DNA of 64,000 bases from an uncultured Rickettsiales bacterium (GTDB taxonomy: Bacteria; Pseudomonadota; Alphaproteobacteria; Rs-D84): positions 82,631 through 146,630 of the forward strand of contig URBZ01000002.1 in assembly GCA_900546225.1 (NCBI GenBank), written 5' to 3'. The notes beneath the pieces are model-generated. The model was not told the origin of the DNA. It did no database searches and saw only the letters and a list, made by a program, of their open reading frames with translations. This document shows positions 33,508-42,095 of the stretch, piece by piece; the first letter of the stretch is position 1; every line of letters begins with the position of its first letter. The position numbers and the translations under genes were made by a program.

Positions 33508-34733
33508 TGCCGATACCAGCACCAAGATATTCAAGAGATTGGAGCCAACAAGTTATTAATTATTTTAAAACCTTTTTACCAAAGGAAAATTTAGACGCGT
33601 TCAAAAGAGACCTTGATCGGATGAACAAGGAATCCCCAAATAAACACTATGAAATTCGGGAAATAAAACCACCACGAAATGGTATCGCATATTCATGTAC
33701 ATATGACCGTCATACAATGGTATCAAAACCGCCAATGAAAAGCAGTTTTGCCCATATCACACAATATTGGGATGTGAATGGCAATTGCATCGGGTTCGAT
33801 TTCGAGGGGCAACAATTTACGTTCCCATCACAAAATATCGCACGACCAACTGTGACAATGAAACTCAAAATCTATGACGAAGAATCAAAACAAACAACAG
33901 AAGTCGAATTTCCAGCAGACAGCGATATTGTAAAATATAAACAACCAACCAATGCGACGGTGACGATAAGCCGAACAAAAGATGGCAGATACAAAATAGC
34001 GGAAGAATACTCGCACCAGGCTCCTTCAATTAACCACCCTTTACCTTTAGTAAGACACAATGTTTACTTTTTTGATACAAATGGCAAAAGGGTTGGTGGT
34101 TTTCACGAAAAGGGCATTAAAACAAACGGTAACCCAGCAAAAGTAAAGGAAACAACCAAAAATATAACAAATGGAAGTGAAAAAGAGAAAACTGTAATAC
34201 TGACAGTTCAGGTCTGTGACCATGATAAAGGGACAGTAGAAATCAAAGAAATTGCATTTCCCGCAAACAGTCGTATTGCCGGTTATGACCACAAACGTAC
34301 ACTAATACGAAAAACACGTATTGGTTATAAAGTATACGTGGAAGATCCTCAGCATCCTAACGAATACCATTTACATAACGTTTACGGACTAAAAGGTGAA
34401 CTTGTTATGGTTAATTATAGTCATGGTTACCAGCCCAAATCGATATTTCACCCAAAAAATGCGCCACAAAAAATACAAGAATGGTTTGCTCTGCATGATG
34501 ATGCCACATATCTAGAACAACATGGTTCTGGTTGGCGTGTCGTTTATTTTAAGCCCAACAAAGAAGGTTCTGTAGAGCATTTTCCTGTATATCATGAAGT
34601 AATTTTTGATGCGGAAGGTAATGTTATTAGCGACAAAAGTCCCGAGAAAACCGCTGATTTCAAATCCGCGCAAAAGAAGGTTGAAAACAAGGTCAAACTT
34701 AAACAACTACGTGTGACAGTTAAAGATCGTTGA
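33507..34733 (+). CDS. Internally repeated beta-rich protein coupled to the J-domain gene
   Basis: 408 residues. At least two clear, roughly 110-residue units align: TVTMKLKIYDEESKQTTEVE FPADSDIVKY ... HNVYFFDTNGKRVGGF and VILTVQVCDHDKGTVEIKEI AFPANSRIAGY ... HNVYGLKGELVMVNY. Partial copies lie at both ends (ITQYWDVNGNCIGFDF; YHEVIFDAEGNVIS). The D-x-N-G turns recall the YD-like repeats of the 31337 gene. No signal peptide or catalytic motif. Function unknown; a scaffold or antitoxin-like role is conceivable. Confidence 0.65.
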   Translation: MPIPAPRYSRDWSQQVINYFKTFLPKENLDAFKRDLDRMNKESPNKHYEIREIKPPRNGIAYSCTYDRHTMVSKPPMKSSFAHITQYWDVNGNCIGFDFEGQQFTFPSQNIARPTVTMKLKIYDEESKQTTEVEFPADSDIVKYKQPTNATVTISRTKDGRYKIAEEYSHQAPSINHPLPLVRHNVYFFDTNGKRVGGFHEKGIKTNGNPAKVKETTKNITNGSEKEKTVILTVQVCDHDKGTVEIKEIAFPANSRIAGYDHKRTLIRKTRIGYKVYVEDPQHPNEYHLHNVYGLKGELVMVNYSHGYQPKSIFHPKNAPQKIQEWFALHDDATYLEQHGSGWRVVYFKPNKEGSVEHFPVYHEVIFDAEGNVISDKSPEKTADFKSAQKKVENKVKLKQLRVTVKDR

Positions 34734-34770
34734 TAATAAAAAGCGCCCAATCGGGCGCTTTTTATTATCA
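34731..34770. terminator. Strong bidirectional terminator
   Basis: AAGCGCCC/GGGCGCTT core extended by A/T pairs on both sides, ending the J-domain operon. Confidence 0.85.
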
Positions 34771-34790
34771 AAAACGTAATGCCATGGATA

Positions 34791-35004
34791 TTAAAACAAG
34801 CCCGTGTGACCGCTGATTTGTTCGTTGTCGATGTAAATGACCCCTTGGGAAAACGCATCGCATTGGTCTTTGAATATGCACCCCAGAAACGCCAACAATT
34901 CCTTTTTGAATTCTGTCCACCACGGACCAGCTTCGTTCGGGAATAATATGTGATTTTATAAGTTCCCTTTCTTGCCCACAAAATTTACAAATTCTAACTA
35001 CCAT
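34791..35004 (-). pseudogene. Fragments of a lost gene (zinc/HNH-like start, unrelated-frame C-terminus)
   Basis: From 35004 the frame gives MVVRICKFCGQERELIKSHI IPE, like the start of HNH-type proteins. In another frame, immediately after a stop, it gives FPNEAGPWWTEFKKELLAFL, GCIFKDQCDAFSQGVIYIDN and EQISGHTGLF before a stop at 34791. Neither is a complete gene. Together they look like debris of one or two island genes. The rest of 34771-35214 holds nothing recognisable. Confidence 0.35.
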
Positions 35005-35214
35005 ACGGTAAAAATAGTTTTTTTAATGTGATTGTCAAGATTTAGAACCACCCATACTCAATATAGACATCATTTGAAATATCGACAAAAAACATTCAAC
35101 TCCAAGTTGTATTTTTCAAATACATACACAATATTTCCTAAAAACGCATAAGACAGTCAATAAATACATAACACACATGCAAATTCAATCAATCATAAAA
35201 AGGGACTTATAAAA

Positions 35215-37515
35215 TTATATTTTTATACTCAATGCGTTAAAATGCTTTTTGTCTGTACTTTTGATAAAATGGAACAAATCTGCAATTTCGTCTCGGCCAG
35301 CCACATAGCTAAAGTTCTGACATCCGGAAATCGCGCCAACACCATTCGAATGAGAAAACGCATTGGCCACGCCCCATAAATAGTGAAATCTATTATTATC
35401 ATTTTCTGTCAGACAGTTAAACTTTTTCAAATACGAATTTGTATTAGGAATCTTTGCATCCAAGTAAGTTTCTAGTACCCGTCGAATAAGATTACCTATG
35501 CATACGTCTGGGGGTGTTCGTTTATTCTGATAAAATTCATTTAATTTCTGTACAAGATCCAAATATTCAGAAGTACTGTTTTGTAAGTAATCACTAGCCA
35601 TTCTAATCTTTGAACCCACTGATGCTATTTTTTGTATTTCAAATATCTTGAAATTATTCTTATCTATATGTTTCATAGCTTCTCTAATTTTTACAAAAAA
35701 ATAGAAATTATGTGTCAGCAATATTACTTGCTCACATTTTTTTATAGTGGTAACTATCCAGTCACCTATTTGGAATAGATTCTTACTATCCAAGCTAGAA
35801 ACAGGATCATCAATAACTATTATTGGACTTTCCTTTCCGGCTTTTTTCATCGATTGAATTGGAATGATAAAATACAAAAATGCGATAAGAGTTTTCTCAC
35901 CTTCGCTTAGATTTTTTGCATCAACGAATGTACCATCGTCAAGCTTTCTTTGTATTGTATAAACATTCTCCCTTGGGCCCTCTCTAAAAGAGATATTATT
36001 TAATGCAGATTGTTCCAATGCTTTATTGATCAACATAATAATTTTAGACTTCTCGGCCAACTTACGCTTACAATCCAGTTTCTGCTTTTCTAAATCACCT
36101 AATCTTTGTTTGTCTGTATCCCTATCTTTTGTTTTTTGTTTTATTTTTTCATCCATTATATTTAATGTCTGTGAATTCTTTTGGATATAAAACAGAACCA
36201 CTTGCTGCTTATATTTTACTTTTCTACTTTCCAGAGAATCTATAATTGCATTGTGTTGTTGTATTATAACCTCTATCGTCTTTATCGATTTTATTAAACA
36301 TTGTAAATTATCATATATCTGATTTTCGTACGTTATAGAATACGTTGTCTCCAAATTAAGTGCTTTTTTTGCAACAGATTCATCTAATTTTTCTAAGAGT
36401 GGTTTCAGCTCTATCAATATGTTATTTATTTGATTCTTTTCTGCAATATACCTATCATACGCACTGTCCCTAGATAATTTAGAAGCATCCGGCAAAGATA
36501 TTTCAACTTGTTCTATAAGTTCCCTATTATCTCTCAAGACATCTATTAACGTCCAAAAAGCTTTTTCTTGCATATCAAAAACAACATCTTTCTTGACCAA
36601 CTCTTTTATTTCTTGATAACGCTGCTGCCAGAAATCATCGGCAATCTTTTGATTACAAAACAAACAATTAGAATGATTACCCCGGTGCAATGCCAAGCCA
36701 CTTTCTAACCACTGTTTTATATTCTCTGTTCCAGGATTGGAATTTCTGGATAACGATGTCTGCAAAATATCTATTATCGATTTATACGCATCAATATTGA
36801 AATCTGCATCAAAGTTTCTTAATTTATTGACTATATTTAATTCTATTTTCGTTTTTATTGGTTCAATAAAAATATCTCTTGCGTGATTTTTTTCTTCTTC
36901 ACTAATGCGTTCCTCTTTATCCTGTTGCACACGTTCTAAATCTATCTTTAATTGCTTTTGTGTATACTTCTGCGGGCTATCAATATGCAAGCAAATACGT
37001 ATTTCTTTTGCAACATTACTTAGAAAATCATTTTTTTGTTGTTCTAGCTTTTGCAGCTCTATATTTGACTTTAAGTCCGTACCACCACCAACAACAAGGG
37101 TTTCAATATCCGCATTGATTTTATTTAGTTTTTCTGTAATTTTTATATTTTGATCACCAATAATAATATCAACTTTGTTTGCTCGAGATTTTTTTAAGGA
37201 AAGATTATTCTCTATAAAATCCGTATTAAAAACTTTTATTTTATCTATCAATGGCCCATCTACTACAGAACGAAAAACCTTTCTTTTTCCGCCAACTTTG
37301 TAACACAACTCGCCTTTAGAAAAATTGTACAGCACGTTATTTTCATTGTCTACGTATTGCATTTGACCACGACTGATACATTCAAACATTCGACTAAGAG
37401 TTGTTTTCCCAGTGCCATTGTAACCATAAAACAGATTGTATTTTGCTAATTTTACTGTTTCTGACTGCTTACGAAAACTACCTATGTTAGAAATCTTTTG
37501 AATAGCATCTATCAT
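35215..37515 (-). CDS. RloC-like ABC-type ATPase with zinc hook (AAA_13), candidate anticodon nuclease
   Basis: 766 residues. Walker A YGYNGTGKTT (30-39), ABC signature LSEGEKTLIAFL (536-547), Walker B IIVIDDPVSSLD (565-576) and H-loop LLTHNF (His602) form an SMC-like head. Coiled coils flank CLFC (Cys284, Cys287), a zinc-hook-type CxxC as in Rad50 and RloC. The C-terminal part has Arg678-x3-Glu682 followed by histidines 711 and 722, reminiscent of the Arg/Glu/His set of PrrC and RloC nucleases, though spacing is only approximate. RloC cleaves tRNA after phage-induced damage and aborts infection. It is last in an operon with DUF2130 and WYL genes. Confidence 0.75.
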   Translation of the reverse strand: MIDAIQKISNIGSFRKQSETVKLAKYNLFYGYNGTGKTTLSRMFECISRGQMQYVDNENNVLYNFSKGELCYKVGGKRKVFRSVVDGPLIDKIKVFNTDFIENNLSLKKSRANKVDIIIGDQNIKITEKLNKINADIETLVVGGGTDLKSNIELQKLEQQKNDFLSNVAKEIRICLHIDSPQKYTQKQLKIDLERVQQDKEERISEEEKNHARDIFIEPIKTKIELNIVNKLRNFDADFNIDAYKSIIDILQTSLSRNSNPGTENIKQWLESGLALHRGNHSNCLFCNQKIADDFWQQRYQEIKELVKKDVVFDMQEKAFWTLIDVLRDNRELIEQVEISLPDASKLSRDSAYDRYIAEKNQINNILIELKPLLEKLDESVAKKALNLETTYSITYENQIYDNLQCLIKSIKTIEVIIQQHNAIIDSLESRKVKYKQQVVLFYIQKNSQTLNIMDEKIKQKTKDRDTDKQRLGDLEKQKLDCKRKLAEKSKIIMLINKALEQSALNNISFREGPRENVYTIQRKLDDGTFVDAKNLSEGEKTLIAFLYFIIPIQSMKKAGKESPIIVIDDPVSSLDSKNLFQIGDWIVTTIKKCEQVILLTHNFYFFVKIREAMKHIDKNNFKIFEIQKIASVGSKIRMASDYLQNSTSEYLDLVQKLNEFYQNKRTPPDVCIGNLIRRVLETYLDAKIPNTNSYLKKFNCLTENDNNRFHYLWGVANAFSHSNGVGAISGCQNFSYVAGRDEIADLFHFIKSTDKKHFNALSIKI

Positions 37516-37532
37516 CGTGTAACTTCTTATGC

Positions 37533-38858
37533 TTATTTTAGATCCTCAAATGCTTTCGCCATTGTCGGGTTATTTCTTGTCAAACGTTTTATTGATAAAT
37601 TCTGCGCTTTATCATTAGCCAAACGCAGATTATTTTCAGTCCCGAGTAAGGCATCCTTTATTTTTTGCAAGTGATCTATTGTCTTATCAATTTCTTCTAT
37701 AGCCTTCTTGAATTTGTCGCTGGCTGTTTTATAATTCCGACCAAAGCGATCTCTAAACTCATTCATTTCTGCTTCAAAATTTGAGACATCGATATTGGCC
37801 TGCTTGTATTCTGCAATTTGTTGTTTGTATTGAACAGAATTCAGTGCCGCATTCCGTAACAATGTTATAATTGGAATAAAACATTGTGGTCTTACAACAT
37901 ACATTTTTGGATATTTGTGCGACACATCAACAATACCAGCATTATATAATTCATTGTCAGATTCCAGCAACGAAACCAAAACAGCATATTCACAATTTTT
38001 ATCCTTTCGGTCTTTATCAAGTTCTTTGAAAAAATCTTCATTTTTGTGTTTTGTGGCTGTTGTATCCATCTCGTTTTTCATTTCAAACATAATGGATATA
38101 AATTCCGTTTTTTTATCAACATCTGCATAATCACGAAATATAAAATCGCCCTTACTTCCATTCTTGACTTCGTTGTCTTTTTCGAAATATGCATTTGGGA
38201 ATGCTGCAGGCCGCATCCGTTCAAATTCAATATGACAGTGTTGTTCCAATGTCTCTCCTACCATTTTTGTGGACATTTTTGTTTTCATGTCCTTGTATAG
38301 CGCAATTTCGACATCTTTTGCCTTTAATTGTGCATCATATTCACTTTTTAATGTTTGTTGTTTTAATTCAATATCTTGTGCGGCCGCCTTTACTTCGCCC
38401 TGCAAGGCAAGAATTTGCGCGTCTTTTTCAAAAAGCATATCCTTTGATTTACTTAATGCCTTTTCTACTGCAATTACCTTTTCCTGCTCTGATGCATTTA
38501 TACGTGCTTTGAATTCGACAATTTGTTCATTCAAACATGCAATAGACTTTGCTTTGTCCGCTTCTATACCCGCAATTTTTAACTTCATTTCAGCCGCAGC
38601 ATCGCGCTCTGCCGATGAAATTTTCTCTTTGAGTGTTGCTATTTCTTCTTTTAACGCAGAAATTGATAATTCTTTATCGTTTTTTGCCTGTTCTTTTAAT
38701 AAGTCGATTTCACTTTTTGATTGCGCCTTATATTGTTGTAATCGCAACGCAACCTCCTTGTCAAACTCAACATTTTTAATTTGACTTACAATCGCTGCAT
38801 AACCCGATTCATCAATAGTGAATTGCGTATTACATTTCGGACATTTTATCTCGTGCAT
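37533..38858 (-). CDS. DUF2130 protein with zinc-ribbon start and coiled coil
   Basis: 441 residues from MHEIKCPKC, with AAGGAGA seven bases upstream. Residues 1-20 form a zinc-ribbon half (CPKCNTQFTIDESGY). A long coiled coil (about 30-200) follows, then the DUF2130 core with GETLEQHCHIEFERMRP, GSKGDFIFRDYAD, ISIMFEMKNEMDTT and HKNEDFFKELDKDR. That core has the D...ExK pattern of a PD-(D/E)xK nuclease fold (inference). DUF2130 genes are often near restriction and defence genes. It lies 17 bases before the RloC-like gene. Confidence 0.75.
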   Translation of the reverse strand: MHEIKCPKCNTQFTIDESGYAAIVSQIKNVEFDKEVALRLQQYKAQSKSEIDLLKEQAKNDKELSISALKEEIATLKEKISSAERDAAAEMKLKIAGIEADKAKSIACLNEQIVEFKARINASEQEKVIAVEKALSKSKDMLFEKDAQILALQGEVKAAAQDIELKQQTLKSEYDAQLKAKDVEIALYKDMKTKMSTKMVGETLEQHCHIEFERMRPAAFPNAYFEKDNEVKNGSKGDFIFRDYADVDKKTEFISIMFEMKNEMDTTATKHKNEDFFKELDKDRKDKNCEYAVLVSLLESDNELYNAGIVDVSHKYPKMYVVRPQCFIPIITLLRNAALNSVQYKQQIAEYKQANIDVSNFEAEMNEFRDRFGRNYKTASDKFKKAIEEIDKTIDHLQKIKDALLGTENNLRLANDKAQNLSIKRLTRNNPTMAKAFEDLK

Positions 38859-38868
38859 ATATTTCTCC

Positions 38869-39201
38869 TTAAATCTTGGACACATCTAGGTCAACATGCG
38901 CGACACACTGCTGCTCACATTTGTGTTGACACTGTTCATCTGTGTACCATTGACCATCACGCACAACCAAGCGAGACATTTTTGCAATTTTAAAGCAACG
39001 CCACGACGCAGGTATTTCCGTTGGTATCTGCCCTTTGCTGCTTTCTCCAGCAAACTGATACCCTAGCAACTGTTCTTGGCCTTGGTCATTCAATCCGATT
39101 ATATGTGGACACACTTCTCGATGAAATCCGTCATAATCAAAAAACAATTGCTGTTTGTGCTCAATTGCACCCCTAATAACCATATAGTTTTCAGACGCCA
39201 T
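38869..39201 (-). CDS. Stand-alone WYL-domain-like protein
   Basis: 110 residues from MASENYMVIRGAIEHKQQ, behind AGAGGA. The pattern AIEHKQQLFFDYDGFHREVC PHIIGL, LLGYQFAG and WRCFKIAKMSRLVV corresponds to the beta-barrel of WYL domains, which sense ligands or nucleic acids and regulate CRISPR-Cas and other defence systems. The usual HTH is absent. Ten bases before DUF2130, so the three genes form one operon that starts next to the CRISPR flank. Confidence 0.65.
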   Translation of the reverse strand: MASENYMVIRGAIEHKQQLFFDYDGFHREVCPHIIGLNDQGQEQLLGYQFAGESSKGQIPTEIPASWRCFKIAKMSRLVVRDGQWYTDEQCQHKCEQQCVAHVDLDVSKI

Positions 39202-39394
39202 GCTTTTTCCTCTTGTTTTACAATAAAGAGATAGCACACATTAGGAACAAAAGCAATAACTTATTGTAATTACTGTATTTTAGGAAATTTTTCCCAATAT
39301 TTTTGTGATATATTGCTTTTATGTGCAACATAACTGGATATATTGTCGCGCATCACGCGCTTTTTTGCACCAATACAGAGTATTACAGACCACA

Positions 39395-39719
39395 ATTCAA
39401 CCACAGGTTGTACAAAGACGAAAATTCAATTTATTTTTTACAAACATCCTAACCATCAGACAAAATTCGCGTGATACGCGAATTTATGCAAATATTCAAT
39501 CACCGGTTACACAATGCGTTTTTTATAAAGAAATCAACCAATACTAGAATTTACACCTAATTTTGTACTATATGCAAACTTTTTTACAACTTTACACATT
39601 TATACCATTTAGACAATCGACATCTGAAAACCGCCCTGCAATTCAACCATTGGTTGAATTGTTTATATTTTTCTATCACTGCTTACAAAAACAGCTGTTT
39701 TTTCTACCACAGATTGTAT
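39395..39719. repeat. Series of degenerate 19-bp dyads between WYL operon and CRISPR array
   Basis: Related partly palindromic units ATTC-N11-GAAT-like: ATTCAACCACAGGTTGTAC (39395), ATTCGCGTGATACGCGAAT (39465), ATTCAATCACCGGTTACAC (39494), ATTCAACCATTGGTTGAAT (39641), TTTCTATCACTGCTTACAA (39670) and TTTCTACCACAGATTGTAT (39701). Several are 29-31 bases apart, about three helical turns. The 39202-39801 region has no gene. It may be a regulator-binding region for the WYL operon or a relic of a CRISPR flank. Confidence 0.45.
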
Positions 39720-39801
39720 TTTATGACAAAATCAACTTATTGTAGAATACACTGTTCGTTTTTTGAGATTTTACGTAATTATCACACAAAAAACATATCT
39801 C

Positions 39802-40695
39802 GTTATAGGCTGCTTCTCAAATCGTCTTTGATATAATCATTTTTTCGTTCGCTTTTCGCAACTTACAGTTATAGGTTGCTTCTCAAATCGTCTTTGATAT
39901 AATGTGAATTACCAGAAATAGGCAATTTAACCTGTTATAGGTTGCTTCTCAAATCGTCTTTGATATAATTTATATGCTTAGCATGTGCGAGCGTCTACGG
40001 TTATAGGTTGCTTCTCAAATCGTCTTTGATATAATCCAGCATTCGCAACGGTACAAATCAACCCGGTTATAGGTTGCTTCTCAAATCGTCTTTGATATAA
40101 TCGAAATATGTAGAACAGAGCACTCGAAGGAGTTATAGGTTGCTTCTCAAATCGTCTTTGATATAATGGCACATCTTTGTCAACCTGCGCCTGCAAAGTT
40201 ATAGGTTGCTTCTCAAATCGTCTTTGATATAATGTCAACAGTCGCAATAACATTTCCCATCGTGTTATAGGTTGCTTCTCAAATCGTCTTTGATATAATA
40301 AAAAGGATTAAGCTATGATACTCAGAGATGTTATAGGTTGCTTCTCAAATCGTCTTTGATATAATGTCAACAGTCGCAATAACATTTCCCATCGTGTTAT
40401 AGGTTGCTTCTCAAATCGTCTTTGATATAATAACACAATCCCGGTGTGGTATGTAAACCTGGTTATAGGTTGCTTCTCAAATCGTCTTTGATATAATCGA
40501 ATTCAAAGACCTTGATTGGGCGCATTTGTTATAGGTTGCTTCTCAAATCGTCTTTGATATAATATTCGGGGTTGTACCACGTAACACAATTCCGTTATAG
40601 GTTGCTTCTCAAATCGTCTTTGATATAATAAACCATTCGAACACATTTACACGTGCAATGTTATAGGTTGCTTCTCAAATCGTCTTTGATATAAT
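39802..40695 (+). CRISPR. CRISPR array, 14 repeats of 36 bp, 13 spacers of 30 bp
   Basis: The repeat starts GTTATAGGTTGCTTCTCAAA and ends TCGTCTTTGATATAAT. The unit is 66 bases throughout. The first repeat (39802) has C instead of T at position 9; the other copies I compared agree. Spacers 7 and 9 are identical. Each repeat ends in TGATATAAT, an extended -10 element, with TTGCTT 16 bases upstream. So every repeat could promote transcription of the following spacer, as shown for Neisseria type II-C arrays. The 5' half is complementary to the tracrRNA anti-repeat at 45181. A terminator follows the last repeat, agreeing with plus-strand transcription. Confidence 0.98.
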
Positions 40696-40699
40696 AGAC

Positions 40700-40740
40700 A
40701 CACAAAAACCCACTGATAAAAGTGGGTTTTTGTGTATTAT
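40700..40740 (+). terminator. Terminator of the CRISPR array
   Basis: Fifteen-base perfect stem (40700-40714 with 40721-40735) with T-run, right after the last repeat. Confidence 0.85.
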
Positions 40741-40798
40741 ATTCAACAAAAAACGTACGTATTGCCATCGGCTGATGACGAATCGTCTTGTTTTTTTA

Positions 40799-41104
40799 TC
40801 AAAACATCAGTAATTGTTGCGAACTGATTTTTTCTGCCGTGGGCGCATCGCCAACCAAAAACAGCATATCTGCGAATTGTTTTTCCGTGACGGTTAAAAC
40901 CCTGATTGAACCAGATGGCGGCGTCAAATGTCGCAATCGTTGTAAATGCTTCTCCATTCCGGCCAACCCCTTGACTATTCGGGAATATACCGAGAATTGC
41001 ATCATGTAATACCCGTCGTTCAACAAGTCGTTTCTGAAACGCGTAGCATATTTCCGTTCACGCTTTGTGCCAACGGGCAAATCAAAGAATACTATTATAC
41101 GCAT
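40799..41104 (-). CDS. cas2: CRISPR-associated endonuclease Cas2
   Basis: 101 residues from MRIIVFFDLPVGTKRERKYA, with AGGAAAA before the ATG. The ferredoxin-like fold start with Asp8 (FFDLP) and the RVLTVTEKQF strand are typical. Cas2 bridges two Cas1 dimers in the spacer integrase. The stop lies about 100 bases from the last repeat, and the gene converges with the array. Confidence 0.93.
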   Translation of the reverse strand: MRIIVFFDLPVGTKRERKYATRFRNDLLNDGYYMMQFSVYSRIVKGLAGMEKHLQRLRHLTPPSGSIRVLTVTEKQFADMLFLVGDAPTAEKISSQQLLMF

Positions 41105-41132
41105 AAATTTTTCCTGACGGTTGTACAACATT

Positions 41133-42047
41133 TTAGTTCTGGGTATTTACTATTTCTGGTGCTGATTTTATAGATGGCAATTTCAATGCATCTAAGTTTT
41201 TATTACAAAAACATGTTGCCACGGATTCTGCATACAGCGGCATGGCATTCAGCACCGAATGTCGAACACCACCAAAGGCGCAACTGTGCAATAATACCGA
41301 CACCAATCGTTGTTTGATATTTGGGGTTAAATGCGCACAACCATCAAAATCAAATGACAGCACAATAAAGTCCACAAATGGCCGCCACGGTTCAATCATG
41401 TCGTCGACCATGCAAAAATTATCAAGTTTGTTACAATGATGTACGCCATAAAAAGGTAACAGACCCGCACCAACCGCGCTGCGTGCGACACACCCGCGTA
41501 ATATGGCATAGCCGTAATTCAATGCATGATTTCGTACATCGGCATCATCACTGCGGTTGAAATTTTCCCACAGGGCCGACCAATAGATACGAGCCGCAAG
41601 CCCCTCTATATTTTTAGTGTCACCAGACGCGACATTTTCAGCCAAAATTTCCAAACGCTTATATGCGGGATTATCACACAACTTTAAGATTGCCGATTGA
41701 TTTCGAATTTTTTGTTTAACAATTTCTTGCCACATACGTTTACGGAATGGCAACGACGATGCAATTTGTGCATGCGCAATTTCAGTATATCTGGAATTAT
41801 TATGAAACGGAAAGAATGCACCATTCGGCAGGTGTGACGCATCACAAGAAAACGCAACCACGCCGTTTTCAGCCAATTCAGACATCAGCGCAGATGTAAT
41901 TTGAATCTGGGGATTTTCCAGTATGACAACCGCGATATCTTCTAATGGGATATCTTGGACACCACCGGTGTCACCAGTCCAGTGCAGTTGCTTGTGCCGA
42001 ACACAAATCCGACATGGATTTGTCAGGGTCAGAATACGCCAAGACAT
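41133..42047 (-). CDS. cas1: CRISPR-associated integrase Cas1 (type II)
   Basis: 304 residues. The C-terminal helical domain has the metal ligands Glu in TKNIEGLAARIYW, His in LPFYGVHHCNKLDN and Asp/Glu in FCMVDDMIEPWRPFVD, with the type II-typical WRILTLTNPCRICVRHKQL start. It catalyses spacer integration with Cas2. It sits between cas9 and cas2, and no csn2 or cas4 is present, which defines subtype II-C. Confidence 0.95.
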   Translation of the reverse strand: MSWRILTLTNPCRICVRHKQLHWTGDTGGVQDIPLEDIAVVILENPQIQITSALMSELAENGVVAFSCDASHLPNGAFFPFHNNSRYTEIAHAQIASSLPFRKRMWQEIVKQKIRNQSAILKLCDNPAYKRLEILAENVASGDTKNIEGLAARIYWSALWENFNRSDDADVRNHALNYGYAILRGCVARSAVGAGLLPFYGVHHCNKLDNFCMVDDMIEPWRPFVDFIVLSFDFDGCAHLTPNIKQRLVSVLLHSCAFGGVRHSVLNAMPLYAESVATCFCNKNLDALKLPSIKSAPEIVNTQN

Positions 42048-42095
42048 TTAATTGTCCTTTGTTTGTATCCTTTCCCACACAGGTGATATAGTGCA

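Noticed and set aside
39978..40253. Open frame of 91 codons across the CRISPR array
   Set aside because: It is a translation of the repeats (LYQRRFEKQPIT repeated) and not a gene.
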